Assembly (NCBI GenBank): GCA_016802295.1
Contig: JAESIW010000115.1
Coordinates: forward strand, 1,288,402 to 1,352,401
Length of the DNA: 64,000 nt
Source of the DNA: Brachionus rotundiformis
Lineage: Eukaryota; Rotifera; Eurotatoria; Ploima; Brachionidae
Direction: 5' to 3'
How positions within the stretch are numbered: the stretch's first letter is position 1; each line of letters starts with the position of its first letter. The notes beneath the pieces are model-generated. The model saw only the letters and a list, made by a program, of their open reading frames with translations. It was not told where the DNA came from and did no database searches. This document shows, piece after piece, positions 22,654 to 36,105 of the stretch. A program made the translations under genes and the position numbers.

Positions 22654-25457
22654 GTTAAATAATTATCTTTTATGTATGTAAAATAATTTATTTTAATAAA
22701 CTCAATAATACAATTTTTTCAAATCATATTTTTGATATATCTAAATTAGCAAATGTTAAAAATAAAAATTTCATCCAAGCATCCGCTCTCTTTGGTCATC
22801 GATCTCACAACCAAAATTAATTAACTGATCTGAATCAAAATAGACCAGATAATAGACTTTATTTATCAAAGAAAGAAGTTAATTTTTCATTTTTATTAAT
22901 TTTTTTTTGTTGACAAAAATTATACTAAAACAATTATAATATTGATTTTTTTATCTAAAGGTAAATAGATGTATGCTTATGAGACCATGTCATACGTAAA
23001 GGCTTAGACCTGGCAAAAAGGACACATACCTCTGGTAAAAATTTATTTTCAATACAAAATACCTAACTTGACCAAAATTAAGACCAGATAAACAAATAAT
23101 AAATTTTAATACAATTACATTAAAGTGCCAGTTTGGCAAAAAGGCGACTTACTTTGGCACAAGAGTGTAAGTGGACAAGATCTCTAAAATAGGTGTAAAA
23201 ACAAGTTAATTAAGCGAAGGCAAGTAAATTGTGTCCTTAAGAACAGGCCCTGACAGCGGTGCCCCCCTCTCCTCATAGACTAGGAAATTTTCAAAAAGCA
23301 AGTTAAGTATTTGAAATTGAAAGGCGGTTCAATTAAATCGAACCCAAGTGTCAAGGCCACCCTCCCCGCTCCGGCCAAAGCCAGTAGCGAGCGAGTGATC
23401 AAATGATTGCAAATTATGATACAACCTTTGACTTGGCGCGGAGGAGAGTGTATTGACAAATTGTCTAACCCAATACTTCAGTCTAGTCACATTCTTGTTC
23501 AACTCTCTCATTCTCACTCACACTGATTAATCAAGACTTTTTCGGGTAATGAAAACATAACTAGCACAGAAGAGGCATAATAACAAAACGTTTCGTATAC
23601 TTTTTTTATTATTATTCCTTGTTATAGAGCACAGATTGAGAAATTAGATTTCTTTAGTAGAAAAAGCTCTGTTGAGAAATACTTGAACACAAAAAGTCGA
23701 CTCACGCTTCTAAATTAGAAGCAGAAATATCATTATAATAAATTAGCATGAATTACGGTATTATTAATTAAGCTATAGGTTTTATTTGATCTAAAATTGC
23801 ACTCTAGTTCATAATTTGGCTAGCTCTTGTAGCTTTGTTCTTATGCAAACTTGCCAAAATTAATAAATATGATTTAAGTGATAATTATAATCGTTGCATG
23901 CACCCTCCACCTTGTTCGCTCCTCGCAGCTCTTTCAAGTCTCTGAATTTTAATTTATGAAATAGGCGGAGCCTCTTAAGATACAGTGTACGCGTGTAAAA
24001 TTTACACAGACAAATTTTATGTCACTTTCATTGAATATTTGCAATTACATACACAAGCACACAAAAATTGAGTAGAACTTTTTTCGTGTAAAATTTTATT
24101 TTAAATATTAAGCTTGTGAATAAACGAGAAACTTGTTAATATTTAATTAATAAATTTAAAATAAAAGAAAAATATTTAATTGTAAAGCAAGAAAAAATTT
24201 TCAAATAAAAATAATATTTAAAAAAGATAAACTTAGGCATTTGTTATGTTGTTCGAAACTCGAACATAACTCAATCACATAAAATTTAAAGTAATAATTA
24301 ACAAAAAAGAAAATTACTAAATAGTAAACACTTGATTAGACAAAATTAGATTTTTTCATCAAAAAATTGTTCAAATTCTTAATTTATCAATTTTTTGAAT
24401 TATTTTGGTTAGAAAATATTTGAAACTTAAGATTTATAGTAAGGGGTCTATCCGATATTTAAATATAAACAATCAAAACATTAATAAATATAAAAATGAA
24501 TCAATTACTCAATCTTATTGAAAATTATTGATATCATATTAAGAAAATATGAAATGTCTTAATTGTTCAAAGATACAAATTGAAGCAAAACTAGATAATA
24601 AATTTTAAACTTGATTAATTTTTGGTCCTATTGATAAATAAACAGCAATTTAAATATCATTATATAATATGAATTAAATATCAAATGATGCCAAAATTAC
24701 TATTTTTTTGTTGTTTTTTTTTTCTACGACATATTTTTTAATATAAAATAAAATTTTCTTAATGATAAAAATTCTTTTTGAAACATTGTAAACGAAAAAT
24801 TATCTAAAAGTGATTTTTTCTATCTTTTATCTGCATTTTGATAACTTACACATATTAAAAAAAGAGATAATTTATAAAACATATAATACCCCATGTCCGA
24901 TTGCAATACTTTTTAACTTTATTCCCTTTTAAATCAGCTACAGCAAACAATATGTCTGAGTTTGTTGTATGCAATATGATTAATATAAAAAAAATCTGAT
25001 GTTATGGTTTAAGGTGATATTTATTTTGGTATTGATATTCTTAACTGAGGAATATCAATTTTAAATAAGATGATAAATTATATTAAATAAAAAAATATAC
25101 AAATCTCTTATCAGATGGCAGCTTGATTTCTCCTATACTATCTTGAAAAAAACTAAATACTTTTTTATTAAGTATTTATTTAAGATTCTAAAATGTAGAA
25201 TAATATTATTTTAAGCACTGATTAAAAATTAATATTTTGAAAAGTCATTTTAATAATATCTAATCAATTATTTTTCAATTATGTAGTTCTCCGAGGAAAA
25301 CAATAAGTTTATTATCATGCTAATAGTATTATATCAAAGAATTAATTTAATTACATTAGAAAAAAATGTATTCATTAAAACAAATCAATTTTATTAATAA
25401 TTTTCATCAAATTTTATTAAACTTCGATTAAATTAAACACTCACAAAAGAAAGTTAT
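22654..25457. other. Long intergenic region with a GC-richer promoter-like patch
   Basis: No gene seen. Positions 23220-23520 are less AT-rich than the surroundings ('ggtgcccccctctcc', 'ccctccccgctccggccaa', 'ggcgcggaggaga'). They lie about 600-870 bp upstream of the BICRA start, so they may be its promoter or 5' UTR; this is inference from position only. A short imperfect palindrome lies at 24244-24271 ('gttatgttgttcga' / 'tcgaacataac'). Confidence 0.4.
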
Positions 25458-26128
25458 TTAATTATCTGTTTGGTTTAAGTTATTTGATCCCAAATACTGT
25501 AACATCATATTCTGAATTTCTCCGATTCTCTGCATTTGAATATTTATTGAATTAATAAATGGATTTTCATTCCTATTAGCGTCCATTTGATCTTTATGAG
25601 CATAATATCTACTAAAATTTTTCAACTCATTAGAAATTTCTTGTGCTTCACAGGCTACCTTCAAGTTTACGGTTAATAAGTCACAAGATCGATTGAAATT
25701 TTCAATATGCTTTCCTAAAAGTTGATAATGATTTTCAGCCTGAAAGGAACTTATTAATAATTAGAATTAATTTTTTTACTTAAACCAAAAAAAATACTTT
25801 GTCTCACTCGAAGGATTTAGTAGAACAACAAGTTGCTCCATCAAAGCCTTTAAATTAAAATCAGTATTTTTGATACAACCCAAAAATTTACTTGTAAGGA
25901 AATTTTTAATTGATTTAAAAGTTCTTTTGATTTTTGAACGGGCTCAGTCAAACCATCATTGGCATCGGGATAGAACTGATCAGCAGGTTGATTAGGCATT
26001 ATATTTGTAGCTAGAATCGGATTTTGAGGCGGCACATTTTGAGCTTGGATAATTACTTGTTGTGGAGGCTGTCCAGGATGCCTAGGACCCTGATAGTAAC
26101 CAGCTGGCGAATTTATATGATTATTCAT
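25458..26128 (-). CDS. MED29: Mediator subunit 29 (Intersex-like)
   Basis: This is a tail-associated subunit of the Mediator complex, which links activators to RNA polymerase II. Exon 1 (25892-26128) opens at a clear ATG with a Pro/Gln-rich stretch and enters the conserved region at EPVQKSKELLNQLKISLQ, like human PVQRYKMLIPQLKESLQ. A middle exon starts at 25847 (ALMEQLVVLL). The last exon (from 25739 to the stop at 25458) reads AENHYQLLGKHIENFNRSCD and then VNLKVACEAQEISN, matching the MED29 segment with ...FYALCDQLELCLRLAHECL. It ends IQMQRIGEIQNMMLQYLG. The end of the middle exon is uncertain. A good GTGAGA donor exists (about 25807), but it needs an acceptor inside the last exon; the simple 25739 acceptor needs a phase-0 donor I cannot find. 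Identity rests on weak but ordered similarity. Confidence 0.7.
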
Positions 26129-26308
26129 TTTATTCTTGAAATTTCAAAAATTTTAAATAAATATGCAAAAAATAAGAAAAAAAGACATTTTATTGAGCAT
26201 GATCTTATGATCATAAATTTTAAAAGAATTTAATTTAAATTCAAAAAAAATAAAGAATAAAAATTTAGAAATAAAGTGTGATTGCTTAGCCACAAACTTG
26301 AAGCTAAA

Positions 26309-29300
26309 ATGTTTTCGATTTGGTCAAACTTGAATTATTCATTATTCGACTCGGTAAAAATGTACCAAAAAGAAGGAGCAATTAATGTAATTTTTTTAAA
26401 GGGTCAAGTTAAGGAAACAATTCATCAATTAAAAGACAAATTTTTATTGCCTTTGAATCAATATTATAAAACTAACCAAGGTACTCATAACAATAATTCA
26501 AAATTAAAAAAAAACGAAAATGATCTCGTGAAAAAAATGTCCAACTATTTGGTAAAAAATTAATCTATTAGACTACAAAACTTAAAAAATTTGAATAGAA
26601 TCTTGATGAAGAATCATGTGCGAGCAATTATCTATTGTATCTAGAGTCAAGCTTTAACCACTTTCACATTTCAAGTGATCTCCTTGAAGTAAGCTTTAAA
26701 AAAATTTAAATTTTTAAATAAATATTATTATTTCTTTTATTTCTTAATAGAAATTGCATGTTGATGAACTATTTAGCGCTCATTTCATGCAAGTAATATT
26801 TAATAATTAATTAATTTAATAACAAAAATTTAATTAATTTTGCAGTTTGTAAATTTTTATTACCGTGAACGGTATTCGTTTCAAAACATTATCAAGATGA
26901 TAATAAATAGTATGACTGAAAAAAGCTTTCTAAAGTCGAGTGAGAAAAAAAATCAACTTCCAAACATGGTAACATTATTTATATAATTTAAATTAATTTT
27001 AAAATTCTTTTTAATTTTTTTCCAAAGAATATTTTAATTGCTTTGTTTGGCAAAGATGATTTAGAAGCCATTTATAGATCGGTGAAAATCTAGACTGAAA
27101 ATTTTTTTTTAATAAGTTATAATTTTTAGACTCTATCAGATTATGGATTTACTTGTAAAGAAATAAAGAATTTCTTCTCTAGGAACATAGACTTGGCAAA
27201 CGTAAGTTTAAATTTAATAATTAACAATCACTTAAATTAAAACCTTAATCGAATAAAAAACTCATTGATTATTTTTTATTATGGTGACTTTATTTAGCTT
27301 TTTAATTATTATTTACGGATAATATTTTTATTAATTTAAAATTTAGTTTGAAATTTATTAATTTTAAGTATAATAATATTAAATGAATGAGATAAAATAG
27401 CCTTGAACTTGGTTACTTGGATCTCTCTAATTGTTAAATGGTGCAGAAACTCAGCTTATTAGACATCTAAATTTAATTTAATGAGACCAGTTCTATAACA
27501 GATTTAAGGAGTCATTTTTAATAAATTAAAGAATTATTTCTAATTCATTAAAAAAATTTTTAGGCTGAAACATATCAAGAGAAAAAAATAATGCAATTAC
27601 TTAAAGAATTGGAACTGGTTCTTGAGACAATTTTTCTACTAATGAACACAATCAGTCTTAACTTCATAAAATTTCAAGAAATTTTGAAAGAGTTCAACAT
27701 TAGCTCAATAGTAAAATATCTGACCAATTCAACAATTCAAACACCACTAATCGAACAAATTTTAAATCTTCACTCGTTTATATTAATTAAATTAATGCAA
27801 TTGGACAAGTTGACTGGTCTAACTTTGGCAAACCAAGCTGAAGATGTATCTTTTGATGACAAGACAAAAATGTTGCAATTAAAAAGTGATATAAACGAGT
27901 TCATTCAATCATATAATTCAAGTCAAAAAGCTTCGCCGCTAATTTTGGCATGGTCAACTCTTCTCTACAATTTGTCCATAGATCCACACATGAGCAAAGT
28001 GTTCACGACCGAGTTCAAGTCATTGACTAACAGAATGTTTTCTATTGCAATAAAAGAAAATGTATTTGGCTATATATTGGATCTGTTAGTTTTAGAAGTC
28101 TTCAAAAACCAAGATCTGGTTTGGTATTTAAAACAAGTGGTATACGAGCTTATAAACAGTTTGTTTCATTCATTTGACGAGAACTCGCTAGGTGAAAACT
28201 TCAAAATTTTATATGAAATTACTTTCTATTGTATGTACAAAAATGAGGTGGTTTGTGAACACTTGTGGAAATTGTGCAACCAGCCAGACAGGGACAACAT
28301 AACAATACTCATTTTCTATGCTTTGGAAACATTTCCGATCAGTTTCGACCTGTCCATGACTTTTTTTTCTCTTATTGCCGGAACAAACCGGGAGCTATGT
28401 CAACAAGTCTTTGAATACATGAGCAGAATGGACCAGTATTGCGAGTATTTGGAAAACTTGAATCCAAATGAGTATGTATCAGGAGGTGACCAAATTCAAC
28501 TTGTCAAACAAAGAAAACTTTTTGATTGTATTCAACTCCCCTATGGACTCAAAGGATCAGTTATAAGCCATTTAGCCAGTCCCAGTTCAAACATTGCGCA
28601 TAGAATGATCCTGCAAAACCAAGCTGTTAATTGGTCAGTCAACTATAATTGCTTTGAATTGATACAAGTCTATCTAAATAAAATAAACTTTGAAAAAATT
28701 CCAAATAATGTGATGACTGAAAGCTACATTCTGTCTATAATTCAATTTGTGGATTCTTTGTTCAAGTATTTTTTTGATATTGAAGATATGGTAGATGTGT
28801 GTACATTTGGTATATATACCAAATATATGGAAGCATATGTGAGCTCTTGCTTTGTTCTATTTACAAATTTGATGAATCTAGAACTGCCGGATTCTTATAG
28901 AATTATATCAAAGCTATTAGAATTATTTACTAACATTGGACCGAATGTATATGATAAATTAATACGATTGATGCAAACAAATGACTTAATTGGTCTAAAA
29001 AATAGTAAACTAAGCTTGGAAGATTTGTTTACCAATCGAGTTAATTTGGTCAAATCGTCAAATAAAATAGTTTATCTTTTCAAATCAGAAGATTATGGAC
29101 TGATTATAAACTATTTTAAATTGATTGAATGTTTGATAAAAGAAAGTGGTAATAATTTGGAATACGTCAGCCCTTTATGTGCTGTTTTGGTATATGTTTT
29201 TCCTCAGATTTATAAATGGAATGATGCCTATATAAATTTAAATATTGATTTGTCAATTGCTTGTCTAAATCTTTTGCATACTGTTCTCAATACCAGCATT

Positions 29301-32300
29301 GAACCATCTTATGCATATTCAGACATAATGCGTAGTTTTGTCACACTTCACTCAGAAAGGTAATGTTAATTTTAAGTAATTTTGTTAAGATAAAATAGAA
29401 TTGCTTAATTGAAAATTTTTTATTTAAAAATAGAAAAAAAATATTTTTTTAAGAGATATTCTAAGGTCATCCTAGTACTAGGATGATATATTGTTGATAA
29501 TAAAATATATATTATATTCTTTTAAATAAATTTTATTCACAAATTAGTAATAATTTTGTTTATAAGTCAGTGATAACTGAGCTTTGACTGGATTCGAATA
29601 GCTTAATTGATAATCAGTAAATTTATAGCAGTTTATTGTTGACCATTAGATGATTATTATTAAAAAATGCCTCCAGAATATTTTTTACTTAAAATACAAA
29701 TTTTGATTTTTAAAGCTTTTTGAGAATTTTTAATAATTAATTTAAAAATAATTACATTAATTAAACTTTAGAAAGAAATTATTTAGTTATTAAAAAAAGT
29801 TAAAACCAAAACATTTATACAACCTTTTTAAAAACAAATAATGGTTTCTACTAAAAATTATTAAATACTTTCTAATACTATATTAATCATTAAAATTAAA
29901 ATAAAAAAAATCAAAAAAATTATGTAATAATTATTTCTTAAAGCTCGGTAAATTTGGACCAATTTTGTGAAATTGTTTTATTAAACACAGAATGTAGTGA
30001 ATCATTATTAAATTTGGTCTATACAGTGTATGAATGTAGCCAAAATATGAGCTATATTGGAGAGATAAATAAAATCGACAACATATTAATACAAAGTATA
30101 TCTTTAATAAATCGACTTATGGTTTTACCAGAATGCCAAAAAATCGAAGAAGAAAAGAAAAAGAGCTCTATAAATCAATCATTGCTGTATTTTTTGCTCA
30201 TAAAATCTATTTGCCAGCAGAGTCAGCAAGTTTCATCCAATTTTTCTCCTATAAACGAGGAAGATTCACAATCTAATGATGTAATTAGCAAAAATAATCA
30301 ATTTCTTCTCCAGTTAAATCTTTTAATGTCCCAATCAAATCCTTATCTGAACAAAAACTTGGTCAATTCAGCAATAACACCAAACAAAAACGAAACAAAC
30401 TGGTTCCATCTATTGATCAAAATATTTATCTATAAGCCTAATCAAACTTTAGATTGCCTTTTATTCTCTGTGTTCAAAAAAATATCACAGTTAACTCCAC
30501 GTTTATTTGGTTCTTTAATCGGTCCTTACACAAACCAAATGCATCTAAACATTATCGAAAAGCTCAAAAGCGAAGAATGTGGTAGAATTATAGCCAGTTT
30601 ATGTGAATTTTTTTGCTCACTGATAGAGCATCAGCCCGGCTTTTTCCAGACTATGGCAGACATAAAAGCAGATTCTAGAGAAAACGACAACAAATTTGTA
30701 GAAGGAAACAAAAGCGTTCTACGCGAACTATTTAGTTTAATCACCAGAGTTAAAAACTATGATGAAGATAATTCAATATATTATGAAACTCTGTCATCAG
30801 TATTTGGTGTTTTCTACACCATTTGGTCAGTAAAAAAACTAAACTTTATGAACTATTGTCGACAGAAGAGCGAGTTTTGGACCATGCTGATTTCTTCGCT
30901 AAGCATCATTAGAAACGACTTGGACAATTTTTCTAAATTAGGAGAAGGAACCGACACTTATTTTTGCGTAAATTATACACAATATTTTGCTACCAAATAT
31001 CTTGAATTACCTCACGAATCTTCAGAATTCGAGGAATTTTTCTTAAATAATACTTTAAAAATTGTGTCATATGCAATCAAGATATTTGCATATGAATTGT
31101 ATGAGCTTATTTATCAAAAGTAGGCTTTTGGTTGAATAAAATTTAACATTTTTATAAACTCTTTTCCTTAACTAGAAGCATTGAATTAAGTTCGTCAGAA
31201 TTGGCAAAAAAATTCAAAGAAAAAATAATTGACCAAAGCTTGGTCGAGAAATGGCTAGACTTTTATGTCGCTCAATTGAAGCAAGATCTTGCCATGCAGT
31301 CAGAAATCTTGATCAGAAATGCAGAAATGCTGATGTACAGTGAGAACAAAAAAATCCAATTGAACATGTCCATAATGAATCCAAATGAGCTTCAACCAAA
31401 AAATTACTCTCAAATGGTTGACTGTAAGAAAAAATTCAGGTCCAAGTCAATATTGGACTCAATAACAATGCTACTTTTACTCTTGAACAAATCATCCAGG
31501 TTAGTTAATAAATATTTGAGCGAAAATAAGAAATCCGATGACATAAAAGTCAATTTTTTCCAGCAAAATTTAAATGTTCAAAATTTTAAAATGGACATTC
31601 TATTGAATACTTTTGTCCAGTCATTACAGCAAATAATAAATCATCTATCTTATTTAAACAAATCTTTGACCGAGCTCGAACAAGAACAGATATCTCTTCT
31701 GGAGCTTCAGTCGAATACCAAATCCAACTTTTTTCTGAACAACTGCAAAAAAACAAATGGTAATTTGGCTATTGAGTCAAATTTCATTACTCTCAAACAA
31801 TCAAATCAAGTTGTCAAATTGTTTCATTCAATTACCAACACCCTAATGATAATGGTTGTATCTATAAATGATTTAGATAATTTAAAAAATTCAAAAAAGC
31901 TCATCAAAGATCTTATTTATATGCTTGAAAAACTAATATCCGACGAGTTTAATTATTTTCCGGCAATTATAAACTCAATTCAGACTTGTTTGTCCCACTT
32001 AGTTAGCCTAAACACTACTGAAACTGTTGCCTACTTGAGCCAAAACGAGGGTTTGCTAAAAAAAATGGTTCAAAGTTCTTGCAGAATTTTTTCCAAATCA
32101 ATAGATAATCTTGAAGATAGTTCATATCCAAGAATGACTAGGGACACTAGTTTAACATTTGTTGTCAATAATGAACTGTTAAAGTTTATTGTTAACAACT
32201 TTGTGGAACATCAATGGCAAAATGAGCTCACCGAATGTTGCTTAATTCAATGTTTGTATGTCGTATTTGAAAGATGTATCTATGATCCTAAAAATTATGA

Positions 32301-34249
32301 TATTATATACTCAATTGTTGATCTTTTCTTTACTTTTTCGGACAAAAAAGCCGAATCACTGGTAAAATCGGACTTTAATACAAGAACTTGTTTGCTAACC
32401 TCTAAGCTTTTTGAATATTCGTCTTTGGTTTCGGTAAGTTAATTTCTTAAATTAACAGTTTCCAAAAATATTCGCGCTTATTTCTAAAAACACTAAAAAT
32501 CTGTAAATGTTTTTTGGAACATTATCTTGGTCAGAAATAATTAAATAACTCTTTTTTCTTCTTCAACTGAGATATCTTTGAATCCTAACTTAATTTTATG
32601 GTTTTATGAGTAAATAAAAAAAATATAGACTTAATAGATCAAGTTAATTGATTAGCTCATTCTAATTTTTTTAAAAAAAGTTGTTGGTTTTTTTATTTTT
32701 AGATTGGAAAATTTATATTTAAAAAAAAATAGATGACAAATCCTATTTAAGCTATTTTAAAGCATATACTTCTAATAATGAGATAAATTTTATATTTGGA
32801 CTTGATTTAAATCTTTTTAAAGAATATAATTATTTTCAACTTTTAATTGAAAAATTAGAAAATGTAAAAAATTCTCGATAAATATTTTTAAAAAAATTTT
32901 ATTAGAACGATGATTCCCAAAAGTATTCACCAGAATGGAAGACTATTTTAAAGCTGTATATCAATATCCAGACTGTTTTGCTTCAAAAGCTAAAATACAA
33001 ATACCTCAAAGATTCCATACTTTTTTTCGGTTCTTATTTCGAGACAATTGGTGAAGTGGTCTCAAAATTAGACCATTCATTGGATATCGATTTGCTTGAC
33101 ATAATCAGAGCGTTCTCAAGATTTTTGTCCCAAATAAGTTTTTATTCAAAAGAACTGATTCTAAGCATACAAAACTCTACCAACAGTCTTCAAGTAAAGT
33201 TAAAATTCAAATCAGAAAATTCAAATGTTTAAAATGATTATTTAATAGAGAATTTTTACTTCAATTGTTCAATTATGCATTATGAAATTATCTCATGTAA
33301 GAATTTTGTCCATGAAGCATATGCACAATCATTCAACAGTTGGTTGGCAGCAAAACTCTTTGACAAAACTGAGCTCAGACGACTTGGTCACCATTCAAAA
33401 CATGCTATTCTCAATAATTTCCATAAACTTTGATGGATTGTTTAACTTTTCACCAAATTTTGCTGATCCAAACTTTTCACTGAAGCTGGACGAATACAAA
33501 ATGTTAGTGACTTCACAAATATCACCACCATCTGCATTCGATGCTCATACACCTTTGTCTTTCGGAAGTATTCTCTGGCTTGTTGACTATTTACTTAAAC
33601 TTTTGCACAAACATGATATTTCGAGCAATACATCAATGCTCAATACCACAAATTTAAAAACTTCATCTGGTCTAACGCCCAACAAAAGGCTAAATGACAT
33701 TATAAACTCTGGACTCCCTAATTCTTCAATTGGAAGCACCTCGCCAAAAAAAAATGTCACAATTTTGGGAGAAGAGGCTAGTTTCGATACAAAATTGCCA
33801 AATAAGTTAGCATTTTTAATAAATTAAACCTATCTATACCTAATTATCTATTAAGAACATTGATTGTTTGTGTACTAGAAAAAAGTCTTAATTTTTTGCT
33901 GTCTCAAATTGTTCTTTGCGAAAAACAAGGTACAATTTTACCAAGAGATCGGAAAATGCTTAAGAGGGAATTAAATTCAGAAATAGTAAATTTACCAAAA
34001 CCATTTATGCAAAATTTAAAAATTTTCTTATTCAACAAGAATTCAATTATCCAAGGAATAGGTCGTAGTTTAAAAAAGCATAGTGTATCTGGTTCCCAGT
34101 ATCCAACTAAATCACCAACTACTTCAGTCATCGGTTCCAACTTGGCAACCAGTTCTCAACTAGTCAACAATCTAATTTCAACCGAATCAAAACAAATTTA
34201 CGAATTTTTTAAGTGTATTCAATTTACTCTTCAACAAAATACTAATTAA
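26309..34249 (+). CDS. NUP188: Nucleoporin NUP188, 12 exons
   Basis: NUP188 is a large alpha-solenoid scaffold nucleoporin of the nuclear pore inner ring, partner of NUP93. Predicted exons: 26309-26551, 26599-26688, 26751-26792, 26846-26968, 27028-27081, 27130-27201, 27564-29359, 29944-31119, 31176-32433, 32906-33193, 33249-33805 and 33856-34249. All eleven introns are GT-AG and all phases agree, giving 2,030 aa, somewhat longer than the human protein (about 1,750). Similarity is visible along the length: LDEESCASNYLLYL near the N terminus, QRKLFDCIQLPYGLKGSVI in the middle domain, CAVLVYVFPQIYKWNDAY, and DQSLVEKWLDFY. The end reads LIVCVLEKSLNFLLSQIVL followed by LPRDRKMLKRELNSEI, like human HPRDKQRMKQELSSEL. 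Introns are 44-66 bp except those of 362, 584 and 472 bp. The start at 26309 is the first in-frame ATG. The gene diverges from MED29. Confidence 0.92.
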
Positions 34250-34471
34250 AAATTAAAATAATCGAGATAATTAACATTTTCTTTAATTTTTAAATTAAAT
34301 TCGAATAAATTCTATTTTATTTATGTTTTTTTTTTAATCTAATTTTAAATTCTTAGAAAAAATAAGACTTTAGGACTTGACTTGAGTGTCATATAATAAT
34401 TATTTTACTAAAAAAAGATTTTATTGTATACATAATTAAATAACCTTTAATTTAATACAAAATTTTTGTTC

Positions 34472-35677
34472 ATGTTGAAAATAATTATTAAAATTCTAAT
34501 TTTGTTGTTCGTAAAGCTGAGTGAACTGAGAGCTCAGAAATTTCTAAAATCTGACATTGACGAGTTTATAAACACAACAACTCTAATAAAAAGTAAAGGT
34601 TATCCATGTGAAGAACATGATGTGGTTACCAAAGATGGATACATACTCTCAGTTAACAGAATACCATATTCACGTAATAAGCTACCAAAAGGCACGGGGA
34701 AAAAAGTAGTATTTCTTCAACATGGTTTACTTGATGCTTCGTCAGCTTGGGTCATAAATTTTCCAGAACAAAGCCTTGGATTTATACTTTCTGATGCCGG
34801 ATATGACGTGTGGCTTGGCAACATGAGAGGCAATAGATATGGTTTAAGACATACACACTTGAAAAACAACCAGAGTGAATTTTGGGACTTTACTTGGAGT
34901 GACATGGCCAAATATGATTTGACAGCTTTGGTTGATTATATCCTAAAGAGAACACTTCAAAAAGAGCTAATTTATGTTGGTCATAGCCAAGGTACCTTGA
35001 TAGGATTTGCAGAATTTGGAGAAAATTTAGATTTGGCAGCAAAAATTAAACTTTTCATTGCACTCGGGCCTGTGAGTACTGTTAAATATATAAAAAGTCC
35101 TATTCGATATATAGCCAATATGGGCGCCTATTCAAATCAAAATATTTGGTTTAAATTTTTTGGAAAGCGGGACTTTTTGCCATCATCAAATAAAATGAAC
35201 TGGCTTGCTGACAAATTATGCAATTTTAAGCCTACAGATAGAATTTTTTGTTCAAATATTTTGTTTCTTTTTTGTGGTCCTTCTAAATACATGAATCGCT
35301 CCAGAATAGCGGTTTACACAACTCACGATCCAGCCGGAACAAGTGTAAAAAATTTGGCACATTTTGGTCAAGCTGTTATATCAGGAAAATTTCAGATGTA
35401 TGATTATGGTCCTGAACGGAATAAGCAACGATATAACCAAACAAGTCCACCATTATATGATATAAAAAAAGTGAATGTTCCCACAGCGCTTTATTGGGCC
35501 AAAAATGACTGGCTGGCTGATCCAAATGATGTTGATTATATTAGAAATAGTCTTCCGATTATAGTTGACGACTATGAAATCTTAGATTGGGATCATTTGG
35601 ATTTTTTACTCGCTACCAATGCTAAAAAATGCTTGTATGATAGAATTTTGAATTTAATAAAAAAATATTCTCTATAA
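34472..35677 (+). CDS. Secreted/lysosomal acid lipase-like alpha/beta hydrolase
   Basis: This is a member of the acid (gastric/lysosomal) lipase family, which hydrolyses triacylglycerols and cholesteryl esters. It is 401 aa, the usual length, in one exon. The ATG at 34472 opens a hydrophobic signal peptide (MLKIIIKILILLFVKLSELR). The N-terminal AB-hydrolase motif is YPCEEHDVVTKDGYILSVNRI. The oxyanion region is FLQHGLLDASSAWVIN. GYDVWLGNMRGNRYG is a family hallmark. The nucleophile is in YVGHSQGT (Ser about residue 171). The acidic residue is in the ALYWAKNDWLADPNDV segment and the histidine in LDWDHLDFL near the end, so the full catalytic triad is present. Potential N-glycosylation sites (NTT, NQS, NRS, NQT) fit a secreted or lysosomal protein. 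Its exact substrate cannot be told from sequence. Confidence 0.93.
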   Translation: MLKIIIKILILLFVKLSELRAQKFLKSDIDEFINTTTLIKSKGYPCEEHDVVTKDGYILSVNRIPYSRNKLPKGTGKKVVFLQHGLLDASSAWVINFPEQSLGFILSDAGYDVWLGNMRGNRYGLRHTHLKNNQSEFWDFTWSDMAKYDLTALVDYILKRTLQKELIYVGHSQGTLIGFAEFGENLDLAAKIKLFIALGPVSTVKYIKSPIRYIANMGAYSNQNIWFKFFGKRDFLPSSNKMNWLADKLCNFKPTDRIFCSNILFLFCGPSKYMNRSRIAVYTTHDPAGTSVKNLAHFGQAVISGKFQMYDYGPERNKQRYNQTSPPLYDIKKVNVPTALYWAKNDWLADPNDVDYIRNSLPIIVDDYEILDWDHLDFLLATNAKKCLYDRILNLIKKYSL

Positions 35678-36105
35678 ATATATTTGCTCTGAATTAAAGT
35701 GTTTAATAAATAATATTTTAATGATTATTTAATTCTAATCTAATAAATCTATTTTTAATATTTTAATTATTTTCAGAATTGGTCTTGACTTATCTTAATT
35801 TTTCAACTTTTTATTTGTATTATTCAAAGCCAAACCGGTCTTGGTTTATAAGATTTATTTTGAATTTATAGTTTAACTATAATTTATATCTGTTAGTAAT
35901 GGCTTACAAAAATTGACAAAATTATTTAACACAAGTCATGCGTAGAGGATGTGGTATGATGAGACTTCTGAAACTAAAACATTCTAGAATGTTTCCTTAA
36001 ATGTACAATAAACAAAGCATTAGCTCTAGGATTCTACATCCTCTACGGCTTGAACAAAAAGAAAAAAAATCTTCCAAAGCTTATAATTTAAGATTCATAA
36101 GATTA
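35678..36105. promoter_or_regulatory. Spacer with a 12-bp inverted repeat and a heat-shock-element-like palindrome
   Basis: 'cgtagaggatgt' (about 35942) recurs inverted as 'acatcctctacg' (about 36037). Between them lies 'aaacattctagaatgttt', a palindrome with the spaced TTC-nn-GAA-nn-TT(T)C pattern of a heat-shock element. Neither is known to be functional. The nearest downstream plus-strand gene begins at 37010. Confidence 0.35.

Noticed and set aside
23329..23517. 62-codon minus-strand frame in the GC-richer patch
   Set aside because: No recognisable motif; GC-richer sequence upstream of BICRA is more likely promoter or 5' UTR.
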